The translations under genes were made by a program, and so were the position numbers. A stretch of 64,000 nucleotides of DNA from assembly GCF_051020955.1 (NCBI RefSeq), contig NW_027476782.1, positions 1-64,000 of the forward strand. The letters run 5' to 3'. This DNA comes from Megalopta genalis. Lineage: Eukaryota > Arthropoda > Insecta > Hymenoptera > Halictidae. The notes under the pieces were generated by a model, which was not told the origin of the DNA, searched no databases, and saw only the letters and a list, made by a program, of their open reading frames with translations. Of the stretch, positions 1 to 12,700 are shown piece by piece; position 1 is the first letter of the stretch, and each line of letters starts with the position of its first letter.

Positions 1-1885
1 AATCATGTGTTTCGCGTGGATTTGGAGCTAACTCGTTTGCTTCGAATGCAGTTGAAGCTATATCACTTATATCGCAATTATCGGAAGCTAAATCATTTGC
101 TTCGCACGGATTTGAAGTTAAACCTTCTACTTCGAATTGATTTGACGCAAAATATTGTGTATCGCATGGATTTGAAGCTAAACCTTCTACATCGCATTGA
201 TTTGCAGCTAAATTATGTGTTTCCCATGGATTTGAAGCTAACTCGTTTGTATCGCCTGCAGTTGAATCTACATCACTTATATCGCAAGTATTTGTAGCTA
301 AATCATGTGTATCGCGTGGATTTCGAAGCTAACTCGTTTGTTTCGCATGCAGTTGAAACTAAATCATGTATATGACAAGTATTTGAAGCTAAACCATTTG
401 TTTCGCATGTATGTGAAGCTAAATCATGTGTTTACCATGACAATGAACCTAAATTATGTGTTGCCCATGGATTTGAAGCTTAATCATGTGTTTTGCATGG
501 ATTTGAAGCTAAGTCTTCTACTTCGCATTGATTTGAAGCTAAATCGTGTGTCGCATGGATTTGAAGCTAACTCGTTTGTTTCTCATGCAGTTGAAGCTGA
601 TTCATGTATATCACAAGTATTTTAAGCCAAACTATTTGTTTCGCATGGATTTGAAGCTAAGCCTTCTACTTCGCATTGATTTGAAGCTAAATCATTTGTT
701 TCACATGGAATTGAAGCTACCTCGTTTGTTCCTCCAGCTCTTGAAGCTATATCACTTATATCGCAAGTATTTGAAGCTAAATCATATGTGTTGCATGGAT
801 TTGAAGATGAACCTTCTACATCGCATTGATTTGCAGCTTAATCGTGTGTTTCGCATGGATTTGAAGGTAACTCGTTTGTTTCGCATGCAGTTGAAGCTAA
901 ATCATGTCTTTTACAAGTATTTGAAGATGAACCATTTGAATCGCATGGCTTTGAACCTGAGCCTTCTACTTCGCACTGATTTGCACCTCAATAATGTGTT
1001 TCGCATGGATTTGAAGCTAAACATTATACATCCCTTGGATATGAAGCTAAATCATGTGTTTGGCATGGATTTGAAGCTAAACCTTCTACATCGCATTGAT
1101 TTGCAGCTGAACCATGTGTTTCGCATGGATTTGAAGCTCAGCCTTCTAGATCGCATTGATTTGAAGCTAAATTATGTGTTTCGCTTGGATTTGAATGTAA
1201 CTCATTTTTTTCGCATGCAGTTGAAGCTATATCACCTATATCCCAAGTGTAGGAAGCTCAATCATTTGTTTTGCATGGATTTGAAGCTAAACCTGCTCCT
1301 CCGCATTGATTTGAACCTAAATTATGTGTTTCGCGTTGATTTGAGGGTAACTCGTTGTTTCGCATGCAGTTGAAGCTAAATCATGCATTTCACAAGTATT
1401 TGAAACCGAACCATTAGATTCGCATGGATTTGAAGCTAAGCCTTCTACTACGCACTGATTTGAAGTTAAATCATGTGTTTCGCGTGGATTTGGAGCTAAC
1501 TCGTTTGCTTCGAATGCAGTTGAAGCTAAATCATGTATATCATAAGTATTTGAAGCTAAACCATTTGTATCGCATGGATTTGAAGCTCTGCCTTCTACTT
1601 CGCATTGATTTGAAGCAAAATATTGTGTTTCGAATGGATTTGAAGCTAACTCGTTTGTTTCGCATGCAGTTGAAACTAAATTATGTATATCACATGTATT
1701 TGCAGCTAAACAATTCATTCGCATGGATTTGAAGCTAAGCCTTCTACTTGGCATTGAATTGAAGCTAAATCGTGTGTTTTGCATGGGTTTGAAGCCAACT
1801 CGTTTGTTTCTCCTGTATTTGAAGCTGTGTCATATATATCGCACGTATTTGAAGCTAATCCATTTGTTTCGCATGGATTTGAAGC
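1..1885. repeat. Kilobase duplicate, copy 1 (partner 6,416-8,300)
   Basis: This segment recurs at a constant offset of 6,415 bp with only scattered substitutions, for example tttcccatgg near 211 against tttcgcatgg in the partner. Both copies share unusual indels: an extra base in gtggatttcgaagc near 321, a two-base loss in gtgtgtcgcatgg near 550, and a one-base loss in tcgttgtttcgc near 1,352. Shared indels show that the copies descend from one already mutated block. Similarity stops near 1,885 and 8,300, where the next monomers differ. The left end is cut by the window edge. Confidence 0.9.
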
Positions 1886-4800
1886 TGAACCTTCTACATC
1901 GCATTGATTTGCAAATGAATTCTGTGTTTCGCATGGATTTGAAGCTAACTCGTTCGTTTCGCCTCTATTTGAATCTATATCACTTATATCGCAAGTATTT
2001 GAAGCTAAATCATGTGTTTCGCTTGGATTTGCAGCTAAACCTTCTACATCGCATTCATTTGAACCAATTCATGTGTTTCGCGTGGATTTGAAGGTAACTC
2101 GTTTGTTTCGCATGCAGTTGAAGCTATATCACCATTATCCCAAGTGTTTGAAGCTCAATCATTTGTTTCGCATGGATTTGAAGCTAAACCTTCTACATCG
2201 CATTGATTTGCAGCTGAACCATGTGTTTCGCATGGATTTGAAGCTCAGCCTTCTAGATCGCATTGATTTGAAGCTAAATTATGTGTTTCGCTTGGATTTG
2301 AATGTAACTCGTTCGTTGCGCATGCAGTTAAATCTAAATAACGTATATCACAAGTATTTGATGTTAAACCATTTGTTTCGCATGGATTTGAAGCTAAGCC
2401 TTCTACTTCGCATTGATTGGATCCTAAATCACGTGTTTTGCATGGATTTGAAGCTAAGCCTTCTACATCGCATTGATTTGAAGCTAAATCGTGTGTTTCG
2501 CATGGATTTGAAGGTAACTCTTTTGTTTTGCATGCAGTTGAAGTTAAATCATGTCTCTTACAAGTATTTGAAGATGAACCATTTGAATCGCATGGCTTTG
2601 AACCTGAGCCTTCTACTTCGCACTGATTTGCACCTCAATAATGTGTTTCGCATGGATTTGAAGCTAAACCTTCTACATCCCTTGGATATGAAGCTAAATC
2701 ATGTGTTTGGCATGGATTTGAAGCTAAACCTTCTACATCGCATTGATTTGCAGCTGAACCATGTGTTTCGCATGGATTTGAATCTAAGCCTTCTACATCG
2801 TATTGATTTGAAGCTAAATCAAGTGTTTCGCATGGATTTGAAGCTAACTTGTTTGTTTCCCCTGCATTTGAAGCTATATCACTTATATCGCAAGTTTCTG
2901 AATCTAAATCAATTGTTTCTCATGTATTTGAAGCAAAGCCTTCTACTTCTCATTGATTTGAAGATAAATCATGTGTTTCGCATGGATTTGAAGCTATCTC
3001 GTTCGTTCCTCTTGCATTTGAAGCTATACCACTTATATCGCAAGTATCTGAAGCTAAATCATTCTTTTCGCATGGATTTGAAGCTAAACCTTCTACATCG
3101 CACTGATTTTCAGCTTAATAATGTGTTTTGCATGGATTTGAAGCTAACTCGTTTGTTTCCCCGAACATTTGGAGCTATATCACTTATATAACAAGTATCT
3201 GATGCTAAATCATTTGTTTCGCATGGATTTGAAACTAAGCCTTCTACTTCGCATTGATTTGAAGCTAAATCATTTGTTTGGCATGGATTTGAAGCTAAAC
3301 CTTCTACATCGAGTGGATTTGAAGCTAAACCTTCTACATCGCATTGATTTGCAGCTAAATCATGTGTTTCGCATGGATTTGATGCTATCTCGTTTGTTTC
3401 GCCTCCATTTGAAACTATATCACTTACATCGCAAGTATCTGAAGCTAAATCATTTGTTCCGCATGGATTTGATGCTAAACCTACTACATAGCATTGATTT
3501 GAAGCTGAATCATTTGTTTTGCATCGATTTGAAGCTAACACGTTTGTTTCGCCTGCATTGAAGCTATATCACTTATATCGCAATTATCGGAAGCTAAATC
3601 ATTTGCTTCGCACGGATTTGAAGTTAAACCTTCTACTTCGAATTGATTTGAAGCTAAATCATGTGTTTCGCTTGGAGTTTAAGCTAACACGTTTGTTTCA
3701 CATGCAGTTGAAGCTATATCACGTATATCACAAGTATTTGGAGCTGAACCATTCGTTTCGCATCAATATTAAGCTAAACCATGTGTTTCGCATGATTTTG
3801 AAGCTAAATCATGTGTTTCGCATGTATTTGAGGCTAATTCATTTGTGTCTCCTGCATTTGAAGCTATATCACTTAGATCGCAAGTATTTGAATGAAAATC
3901 TTTCGTTTCGCATGGATTTGAAGCTAAATCATGTGTTTCGCTTGGACTCGAAGATAACTCGCTTGTTTCGCCTGCATTTGAAGCTGTACCATTTATACTG
4001 CAAGTATTTGAAGCTAAATCATTCGCTTCGTATGGATTTGAAGGTAACTCGTTTGTTTCGCACGCAGTTGAAGCTATACCACCTATATCCCAAGTGTTTG
4101 AAGCTCAATCATTTGTTTCGCATGGATTTGAAGCTAAACCTTCTACATCGCATTGATTTGAAGCTAAATCATGTGTTTCGCATGGATTTGAAGATAACTC
4201 GTTTGTTTCGCATGCAGTTGTAGCTAAATAATGTATATCACAAGTATTTGTAGCTAAACCATTTGTTTCGCATGAATTTGAAGCTAAGCCTTCTACTTCG
4301 CATTGATTTGAAGCTAAATCATTTGTTTCGCATAGAATTGAAGCTACCTCGTTTGTTCCTCCTGTTTTTGAAGCTATATCACTTATATCACAAGTATTTG
4401 TAGCTAAACCATTTGTTTCGCATGGATTTGAAACTAAGCCTTCTACTTCGCATTGATTGGATCCTAAATCACGTGTTTTGCATGGATTTGAAGCTAGGCC
4501 TTCTACATCGCATTGATTTGAAGCTAAATCACTTGTTTCGCAAGGATTTGAATCTAAACCTTCTACATCGCATGGATTTGAAGCTAAACCTTCTACATCG
4601 CATTGATTTGCAGCTGAATCATGTGTTTCGCATGGATTTGAAGCTAACTCGTTCGTTGCGCATGCAGTTAAATCTAAATAACGTATATCACAAGTATTTG
4701 ATGTTAAACCATTTGTTTCGCATGGATTTGAAGCTAAGCCTTCTACTTCGCATTGATTGGATCCTAAATCACGTGTTTTGCATGGATTTGAAGCTAGGCC

Positions 4801-6415
4801 TTCTACATCGCATTGATTTGAAGCTAAATCATGTGTTTCGAGTGGATTTCAAGGTAACTCGTTTGTTTCGCATGCAGTTGAAGCTATATCACCTACATCC
4901 CAAGTGTTTGAAGCTCAATCATTTGTTTCGCATGGATTTGAAGCTAAACCTTCTACATCGCATTGATTTGAAGCTAAATCATGTGTTTCGCATGGATTTG
5001 AAGCTAACTCGTTTGTTTCGCATGCAGTTGTAGCTAAATAATGTATATCACAAGTATTTGTGGCTAAACCATTTTGTTTTGCATGGATTTGATGCTAAGC
5101 CTTCTACTTCGCATTAATTAGGAAGCTAAATCACGTGTTTTGCATGGATTTGAAGCTGAACCTTCTACATCGCATTAATTTGCAAATGAATCATGTGTTT
5201 CGCATGGATTTGAAGCTAACTCGTTCGTTTCGCCTGTATTTGAATCTATATCACTTATATCGCAACTATTTGAAGCTAAATCATGTGTTTCGCTTGGATT
5301 TGAAGCTAAACCTTCTACATCGCATTCATTTGAACCAATTCATGTGTTTCGCGTGGATTTGAAGGTAACTCGATTGTTTCGCATGCACTTGAAGCTATAT
5401 CACCTTTATCCCAAGTGTTTGAAGCTCAATCATTTGTTTCACATGGATTTGAAGCTAAACCTTCTACATCGCATTGATTTGAAGCTAACTCATTTGTTTC
5501 GCATATAACTGAAGCTAAACCTTCTACATCGCATTGATTTGCAGCTAAATCATGTGTTTCGCATGGATTTGAAGCTAACTCGTTCGTTGCGCATACAGTT
5601 AAATCTCAATAACGTATATCACAAGTATTTGTAGCTAAACCATTTGTTTCGCATGGATTTGAAGCTAAGCCTTCTACTTCGCATTAATTGGAAGCTAAAT
5701 CACGTGTTTTGCATGGATTTGAAGCTGAACCTCCTACATCGCATTGATTTGCAAATGAATTCTGTGTTTCGCATGGATTTGAAGCTAACTCGTCCGTTTC
5801 GCCTCTATTTGAATCTATATCACTTATATCGCAAGTATTTGAAGCTAAATCATGTGTTTCGCTTGGATTTGCAGCTAAACCTTCTACATCGCATTCATTT
5901 GAACCAATTCATGTGTTTCGCGTGGATTTGAAGGTAACTCGTTTGTTTCGCATGCAGTTGAAGCTATATCACCTTTATCCCAAGTGTTTGAAGCTCAATC
6001 ATTTGTTTCGCATGGATTTGAAGCTAAACCTTCTACATCGCATTGATTTGCAGCTGAACCATGTGTTTCACATGGATTTGAAGCTCAGCCTTCTAGATCG
6101 CATTGATTTGAAGCTAAATTATGTGTTTCGCTTGGATTTGAATGTAACTCATTTGTTTCGCATGCAGTTGAAGCTATATCACCTGTATCCAAAGTGTAGG
6201 AAGCTCAATCATTTGTTTTGCATGGATTTGAAGATAAACCTGCTCCTCCGCATTGATTTGAACCTAAATTATGTGTTTCGCGTTGATTTGAGGGTAACTC
6301 GTTGTTTCGCATGCAGTTGAAGCTAAATCATGCATTTCACAAGTATTTGAAACCGAACCATTAGATTCGCATGGATTTGAAGCTAAGCCTTCTACTACGC
6401 ACTGATTTGAAGTTA
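1886..6415. repeat. Mixed-monomer region between the two 6,415-bp-spaced copies
   Basis: This region is 30-bp monomers throughout, with no gene seen. About 1,880-2,310 recurs at about 5,720-6,150 (offset 3,840 bp, exactly 128 units). About 4,410-4,500 recurs at about 4,710-4,800 (offset 300 bp). Three GGATCC-bearing monomers lie at 2,419, 4,459 and 4,759. Single-base insertions are present near 5,073 (accattttgttttgc) and 5,116 (attaattaggaag). Monomers here are more diverged from one another than in the right half of the window, which suggests an older or less homogenised part of the array. Confidence 0.85.
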
Positions 6416-8300
6416 AATCATGTGTTTCGCGTGGATTTGGAGCTAACTCGTTTGCTTCGAATGCAGTTGAAGCTATATCACTTATATCGCAATTATCGGA
6501 AGCTAAATCATTTGCTTCGCACGGATTTGAAGTTAAACCTTCTACTTCGAATTGATTTGACGCAAAATATTGTGTATCGCATGGATTTGAAGCTAAACCT
6601 TCTACATCGCATTGATTTGCAGCTAAATTATGTGTTTCGCATGGATTTGAAGCTAACTCGTTTGTTTCGCCTGCAGTTGAATCTACATCACTTATATCGC
6701 AAGTATTTGTAGCTAAATCATGTGTATCGCGTGGATTTCGAAGCTAACTCGTTTGTTTCGCATGCAGTTGAAACTAAATCATGTATATGACAAGTATTTG
6801 AAGCTAAACCATTTGTTTCGCATGTATGTGAAGCTAAATCATGTGTTTACCATGACAATGAACCTAAATTATGTGTTGCCCATGGATTTGAAGCTTAATC
6901 ATGTGTTTTGCATGGATTTGAAGCTAAGTCTTCTACTTCGCATTGATTTGAAGCTAAATCGTGTGTCGCATGGATTTGAAGCTAACTCGTTTGTTTCTCA
7001 TGCAGTTGAAGCTGATTCATGTATATCACAAGTATTTTAAGCCAAACTATTTGTTTCGCATGGATTTGAAGCTAAGCCTTCTACTTCGCATTGATTTGAA
7101 GCTAAATCATTTGTTTCACATGGAATTGAAGCTACCTCGTTTGTTCCTCCAGCTCTTGAAGCTATATCACTTATATCGCAAGTATTTGAAGCTAAATCAT
7201 ATGTGTTGCATGGATTTGAAGATGAACCTTCTACATCGCATTGATTTGCAGCTTAATCGTGTGTTTCGCATGGATTTGAAGGTAACTCGTTTGTTTCGCA
7301 TGCAGTTGAAGCTAAATCATGTCTTTTACAAGTATTTGAAGATGAACCATTTGAATCGCATGGCTTTGAACCTGAGCCTTCTACTTCGCACTGATTTGCA
7401 CCTCAATAATGTGTTTCGCATGGATTTGAAGCTAAACATTATACATCCCTTGGATATGAAGCTAAATCATGTGTTTGGCATGGATTTGAAGCTAAACCTT
7501 CTACATCGCATTGATTTGCAGCTGAACCATGTGTTTCGCATGGATTTGAAGCTCAGCCTTCTAGATCGCATTGATTTGAAGCTAAATTATGTGTTTCGCT
7601 TGGATTTGAATGTAACTCATTTTTTTCGCATGCAGTTGAAGCTATATCACCTATATCCCAAGTGTAGGAAGCTCAATCATTTGTTTTGCATGGATTTGAA
7701 GCTAAACCTGCTCCTCCGCATTGATTTGAACCTAAATTATGTGTTTCGCGTTGATTTGAGGGTAACTCGTTGTTTCGCATGCAGTTGAAGCTAAATCATG
7801 CATTTCACAAGTATTTGAAACCGAACCATTAGATTCGCATGGATTTGAAGCTAAGCCTTCTACTACGCACTGATTTGAAGTTAAATCATGTGTTTCGCGT
7901 GGATTTGGAGCTAACTCGTTTGCTTCGAATGCAGTTGAAGCTAAATCATGTATATCATAAGTATTTGAAGCTAAACCATTTGTATCGCATGGATTTGAAG
8001 CTCTGCCTTCTACTTCGCATTGATTTGAAGCAAAATATTGTGTTTCGAATGGATTTGAAGCTAACTCGTTTGTTTCGCATGCAGTTGAAACTAAATTATG
8101 TATATCACATGTATTTGCAGCTAAACAATTCATTCGCATGGATTTGAAGCTAAGCCTTCTACTTGGCATTGAATTGAAGCTAAATCGTGTGTTTTGCATG
8201 GGTTTGAAGCCAACTCGTTTGTTTCTCCTGTATTTGAAGCTGTGTCATATATATCGCACGTATTTGAAGCTAATCCATTTGTTTCGCATGGATTTGAAGC
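6416..8300. repeat. Kilobase duplicate, copy 2 (partner 1-1,885)
   Basis: This is the second copy of the first 1.9 kb and carries the same diagnostic 1-2 bp indels. It contains the second of four copies of a sub-block that includes an open minus-strand stretch of 155 codons. Those stretches lie at 1,317-1,784, 7,732-8,199, 11,208-11,675 and 13,156-13,623. After about 8,300 the array switches to the GGATCC-bearing subfamily instead of following the 1,886 continuation, so a recombination or replacement junction lies there. Confidence 0.9.
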
Positions 8301-9709
8301 TAAGCCTTCTACTTCGCATTGTTTGGATCCTAAATCACGTATTTTGCATGGATTTGAAGCTAAGCCTTCTACATCGCATTGATTTGAAGCTAAATCATGT
8401 GTTTCGCGTGGATTTGAAGCAAAGCCTTCTACTTCGCATTGATTGGATCCTAAATCACGTGTTTTGCATGGATTTGAGGCTAAGCCTTCTACATCGCATT
8501 GATTTGAAGCTAAATCATGTGTTTCGCGTGGATTTGAAGGTAACTCGTTTGTTTCGCATGCAGTTGAAGCTAAATCATGTCTTTCACAAGTATTTGGAGA
8601 TGAACCGTTTGAATCGCATGGCTTTGAACCTGAGCCTTCTATTTCGCACTGATTTGCACCTAAATAATGTGTTTCGCATGGATTTGAAGCTAAACCTTCT
8701 ACATCCCATGGATTTGAAGCTAAATCATGTGCTTGGCATGGATTTGAAGCTAAGCCTTCTACTTCGCATTGATTGGATCCTAAATCACGTGTTTTGCATG
8801 GATTTGAAGGTAACTCGTTTGTTTCGCATGCAGCTGAAGTTAAATCATGTCTTTTACAAGTATTTGAAGATGAACCATTTGAATCGCATGGCTTTGAACC
8901 TGAGCCTTCTACTTCGCACTGATTTGCACCTCAATAATGTGTTTCGCATGGATTTGAAGCTAAACCTTCTACATCCCTTGGATATGAAGCTAAATCATGT
9001 GTTTGGCATGGATTTGAAGCTAAACCTTCTACATCGCATTGATTTGCAGCTGAACCATGTATTTCGCATGGATTTGAATCTAAGCCTTCTACTTCGCATT
9101 GATTGGATCCTAAATCACGTGTTTTGCATGGATTTGAAGCTAAGCCTTCTACATCGCATTGATTTGAAGCTAAATCATGTGTTTCGCGTGGATTTGAAGG
9201 TATCTCGTTTGTTTCGCATGCAGTTGAAGCTAAATCATGTATTTCACAAGTATTTGAAGATGAACCATTTGAATCGCATGGCTTTGAACATGAGCCTTCT
9301 ACTTCGCACTGATTTGCACCTCAATAATGTGTTTCGCATGGATTTGAAGCTAAACCTTCTACATCCCATGGATTTGAAGCTAAATCATGTGTTTGGCATG
9401 GATTTGAAGCTAAGCCTTCTACTTCGCATTGATTGGATCCTAAATCACGTGTTTTGCATGGATTTGAAGCTAAGCCTTCTACATCGCATTGATTTGCAGC
9501 TGAATCATGTGTTTCGCATGGATTTGAAGCTAACTCGTTTTTTCCGCCTGCACTTGAAGCTGTATCATGTATATCACAAGTATTTGAAGCTAAATCATTT
9601 GATTCGCATGGATTTGAAGCTAATCCTTCTACACCGCATTGTTTTGAAGCTAAATCATGTGTTTCGCATGGATTTGAATCTATCCAGTGTGTTTCGCATG
9701 CAGTTGTAG
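8138..9709 (+). other. Longest plus-strand open frame (523 codons), probably repeat-derived and not a gene
   Basis: The frame translates to decapeptides of the form M-D-L-K-L-N-x-x-F-R, one per 30-bp unit. It is long here because this domain is dominated by monomers ending in gaa or gca. The common gta-ending monomers further right place TAG in this frame, so comparable open stretches are rare there. There is no start-site context, promoter-like sequence or non-repeat N- or C-terminus: the ATG is one of the many supplied by the catgg core. The frame is contained in a 330-bp higher-order repeat. Nothing in the translation resembles a known domain. It is best read as a consequence of a 30-bp period with few stops, although a repetitive transcript or peptide cannot be excluded from sequence alone. 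Confidence 0.7.
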
Positions 9710-12700
9710 CTAAATAATGTATATCACACGTAATTGTAGCTAAACCACTTGTCTCGCACGGATTTGAAGCTAAACCTTCTATTTCGCATTGATTTGAAGC
9801 TAAATCATTTGTTTCGCATGGAAATGAAGCTACCTCGTTTGTTCCTCCTGATTATGAAGCTATATCACTTATATCGCATGGATTTGAAGCTGAACTTGCT
9901 ACATCGCATTGATTTGAAGCTAAATCATTTGTATCGCATGGAATTGAAACAACCGCGTTTGTTCCTCTAGCTTTTGAAGCTATATCACTTATATCGGAAG
10001 TATTTGAAGCTAAATCATATGTGTCGTATGGATTTGAAGCTGAACCTTCTACATCGCATTGATTTGAAGCTAAATCTAGTGTATCGCATGGATTTGAAGC
10101 TAAACCTTCTACATCGCATTGATTTGATGCTAAATCATGTGTTTTGCATGGATTTGAAGCTATCTCGTTTGTTTCGCCTGAAGTTGAATATATATCACTA
10201 ATATCACAAGTATTTGAAGCATAACCATTTGTTCCGCATGGAGTTGAAGGTAAGCCTTCTACTTCGCATTGATTGGATCCTAAATCACGTGTTTTGCATG
10301 GATTTGAAGCTAAGCCTTCTACATCGCATTGATTTGAAGCTAAATCATGTGTTTCGCGTGGATTTGAAGGTAACTCGTTTGTTTCGCATGCAGTTGAAGC
10401 TAAATCATGTATATGACAAGTATTTGGAGCTGAACCATTTGTTTCGCATGTATGTGAAGCTAAATCATGTGTTTACCATGACAATGAACCTAAATTATGT
10501 GTTGCCCATGGATTTGAAGCTTAATCATGTGTTTTGCATGGATTTGAAGCTAAGTCTTCTACTTCGCATTGATTTGAAGCTAAATCGTGTGTCGCATGGA
10601 TTTGAAGCTAACTCGTTTGTTTCTCATGCAGTTGAAGCTGATTCATGTATATCACAAGTATTTTAAGCCAAACTATTTGTTTCGCATGGATTTGAAGCTA
10701 AGCCTTCTACTTCGCATTGATTTGAAGCTAAATCATTTGTTTCACATGGAATTGAAGCTACCTCGTTTGTTCCTCCAGCTCTTGAAGCTATATCACTTAT
10801 ATCACAAGTATTTGAAGCTAAATCATATGTGTTGCATGGATTTGAAGATGAACCTTCTACATCGCATTGATTTGAGGCTAAATCTTGTGTATCGCATGGA
10901 TTTGAAGCTAAACCTTCTTTATCTCATTGATTTGCAGCTTAATCGTGTGTTTGGCATGGATTTGAAGCTAAACCTTCTACATCGCATTGATTTGCAGCTG
11001 AACCATGTGTTTCGCATGGATTTGAAGCTCAGCCTTCTACATCGCATTGATTTGAAGCTAAATTATGTGTTTCGCTTGGATTTGAATGTAACTCATTTGT
11101 TTCGCATGCAGTTGAAGCTATATCACCTATATCCCAAGTGTAGGAAGCTCAATCATTTGTTTTGCATGGATTTGAAGCTAAACCTGCTCCTCCGCATTGA
11201 TTTGAACCTAAATTATGTGTTTCGCGTTGATTTGACGGTAACTCGTTGTTTCGCATGCAGTTGAAGCTAAATCATGCATTTCACAAGTATTTGAAACCGA
11301 ACCATTAGATTCGCATGGATTTGAAGCTAAGCCTTCTACTACGCACTGATTTGAAGTTAAATCATGTGTTTCGCCTGGATTTGGAGCTAACTCGTTTGCT
11401 TCGAATGCAGTTGAAGCTAAATCATGTATATCATAAGTATTTGAAGCTAAACCATTTGTATCGCATCGATTTGAAGCTCTGCCTTCTACTTCGCATTGAT
11501 TTGACGCAAAATATTGTGTTTCGAATGGATTTGAAGCTAACTCGTTTGTTTCGCATGCAGTTGAAACTAAATTATGTATATCACATGTATTTGCAGCTAA
11601 ACAATTCATTCGCATGGATTTGAAGCTAAGCATTCTACTTGGCATTGAATTGAAGCTAAATCGTGTGTTTTGCATGGGTTTGAAGCCAACTCGTTTGTTT
11701 CTCCTGTATTTGAAGCTGTATCATATATATCGCACGTATTTGAAGCTAATCCATTTGTTTCGCATGGATTTGAAGCTAAGCCTTCTACATCGCATTGATT
11801 TGAAGCTAAATCATGTGTTTCGCGTGGATTTGAAGCAAAGCCTTCTACTTCGCATTGATTGGATCCTAAATCACGTGTTTTGCATGGATTTGAAGCTAAG
11901 CCTTCTACATCGCATTGATTTGAAGCTAAATCATGTGTTTCGCGTGGATTTGAAGGTAACTCGTTTGTTTCGCATGCAGTTGAAGCTAAATCATGTCTTT
12001 CACAAGTATTTGGAGATGAACCATTTGAATCGCATGGCTTTGAACCTGAGCCTTCTATTTCGCAATGATTTGCACCTAAATAATGTGTTTCGCATGGATT
12101 TGAAGCTAAACCTTCTACATCCCATGGATTTGAAGCTAAATCATGTGCTTGGCATGGATTTGAATCTAAGCCTTCTACTTCGCATTGATTGGATCCTAAA
12201 TCACGTGTTTTGCATGGATTTGAGGGTAACTCGTTTGTTTCGCATGCAGTTGAAGTTAAATCATTTGTTTCGCATGGAAATGAAGCTACCTCGTTTGTTC
12301 CTCCTGATTATGAAGCTATATCACTTATATCGCATGGATTTGAAGCTGAACCTGCTACATCGCATTGATTTGAAGCTAAATCATTTGTATCGCATGGAAT
12401 TGAAACAACCGCGTTTGTTCCTCTAGCTTTTGAAGCTATATCACTTATATCGGAAGTATTTGAAGTTAAATCATATGTGTCGTATGGATTTGAAGCTGAA
12501 CCTTCTACATCGCATTGATTTGAAGCTAAATCTAGTGTATCGCATGGATTTGAAGCTAAACCTTCTACATCGCATTGATTTGATGCTAAATCATGTGTTT
12601 TGCATGGATTTGAAGCTATCTCGTTTGTTTCGCCTGAAGTTGAATATATATCACTTATATCACAAGTATTTGAAGCATAACCATTTGTTCCGCATGGAGT

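Noticed and set aside
8138..9709. Protein-coding gene for a long repetitive protein on the plus strand
   Set aside because: The frame is open only because the period is a multiple of three and this domain lacks gta-ending monomers. No non-repeat termini or start context is seen, and variability is not biased to third codon positions.
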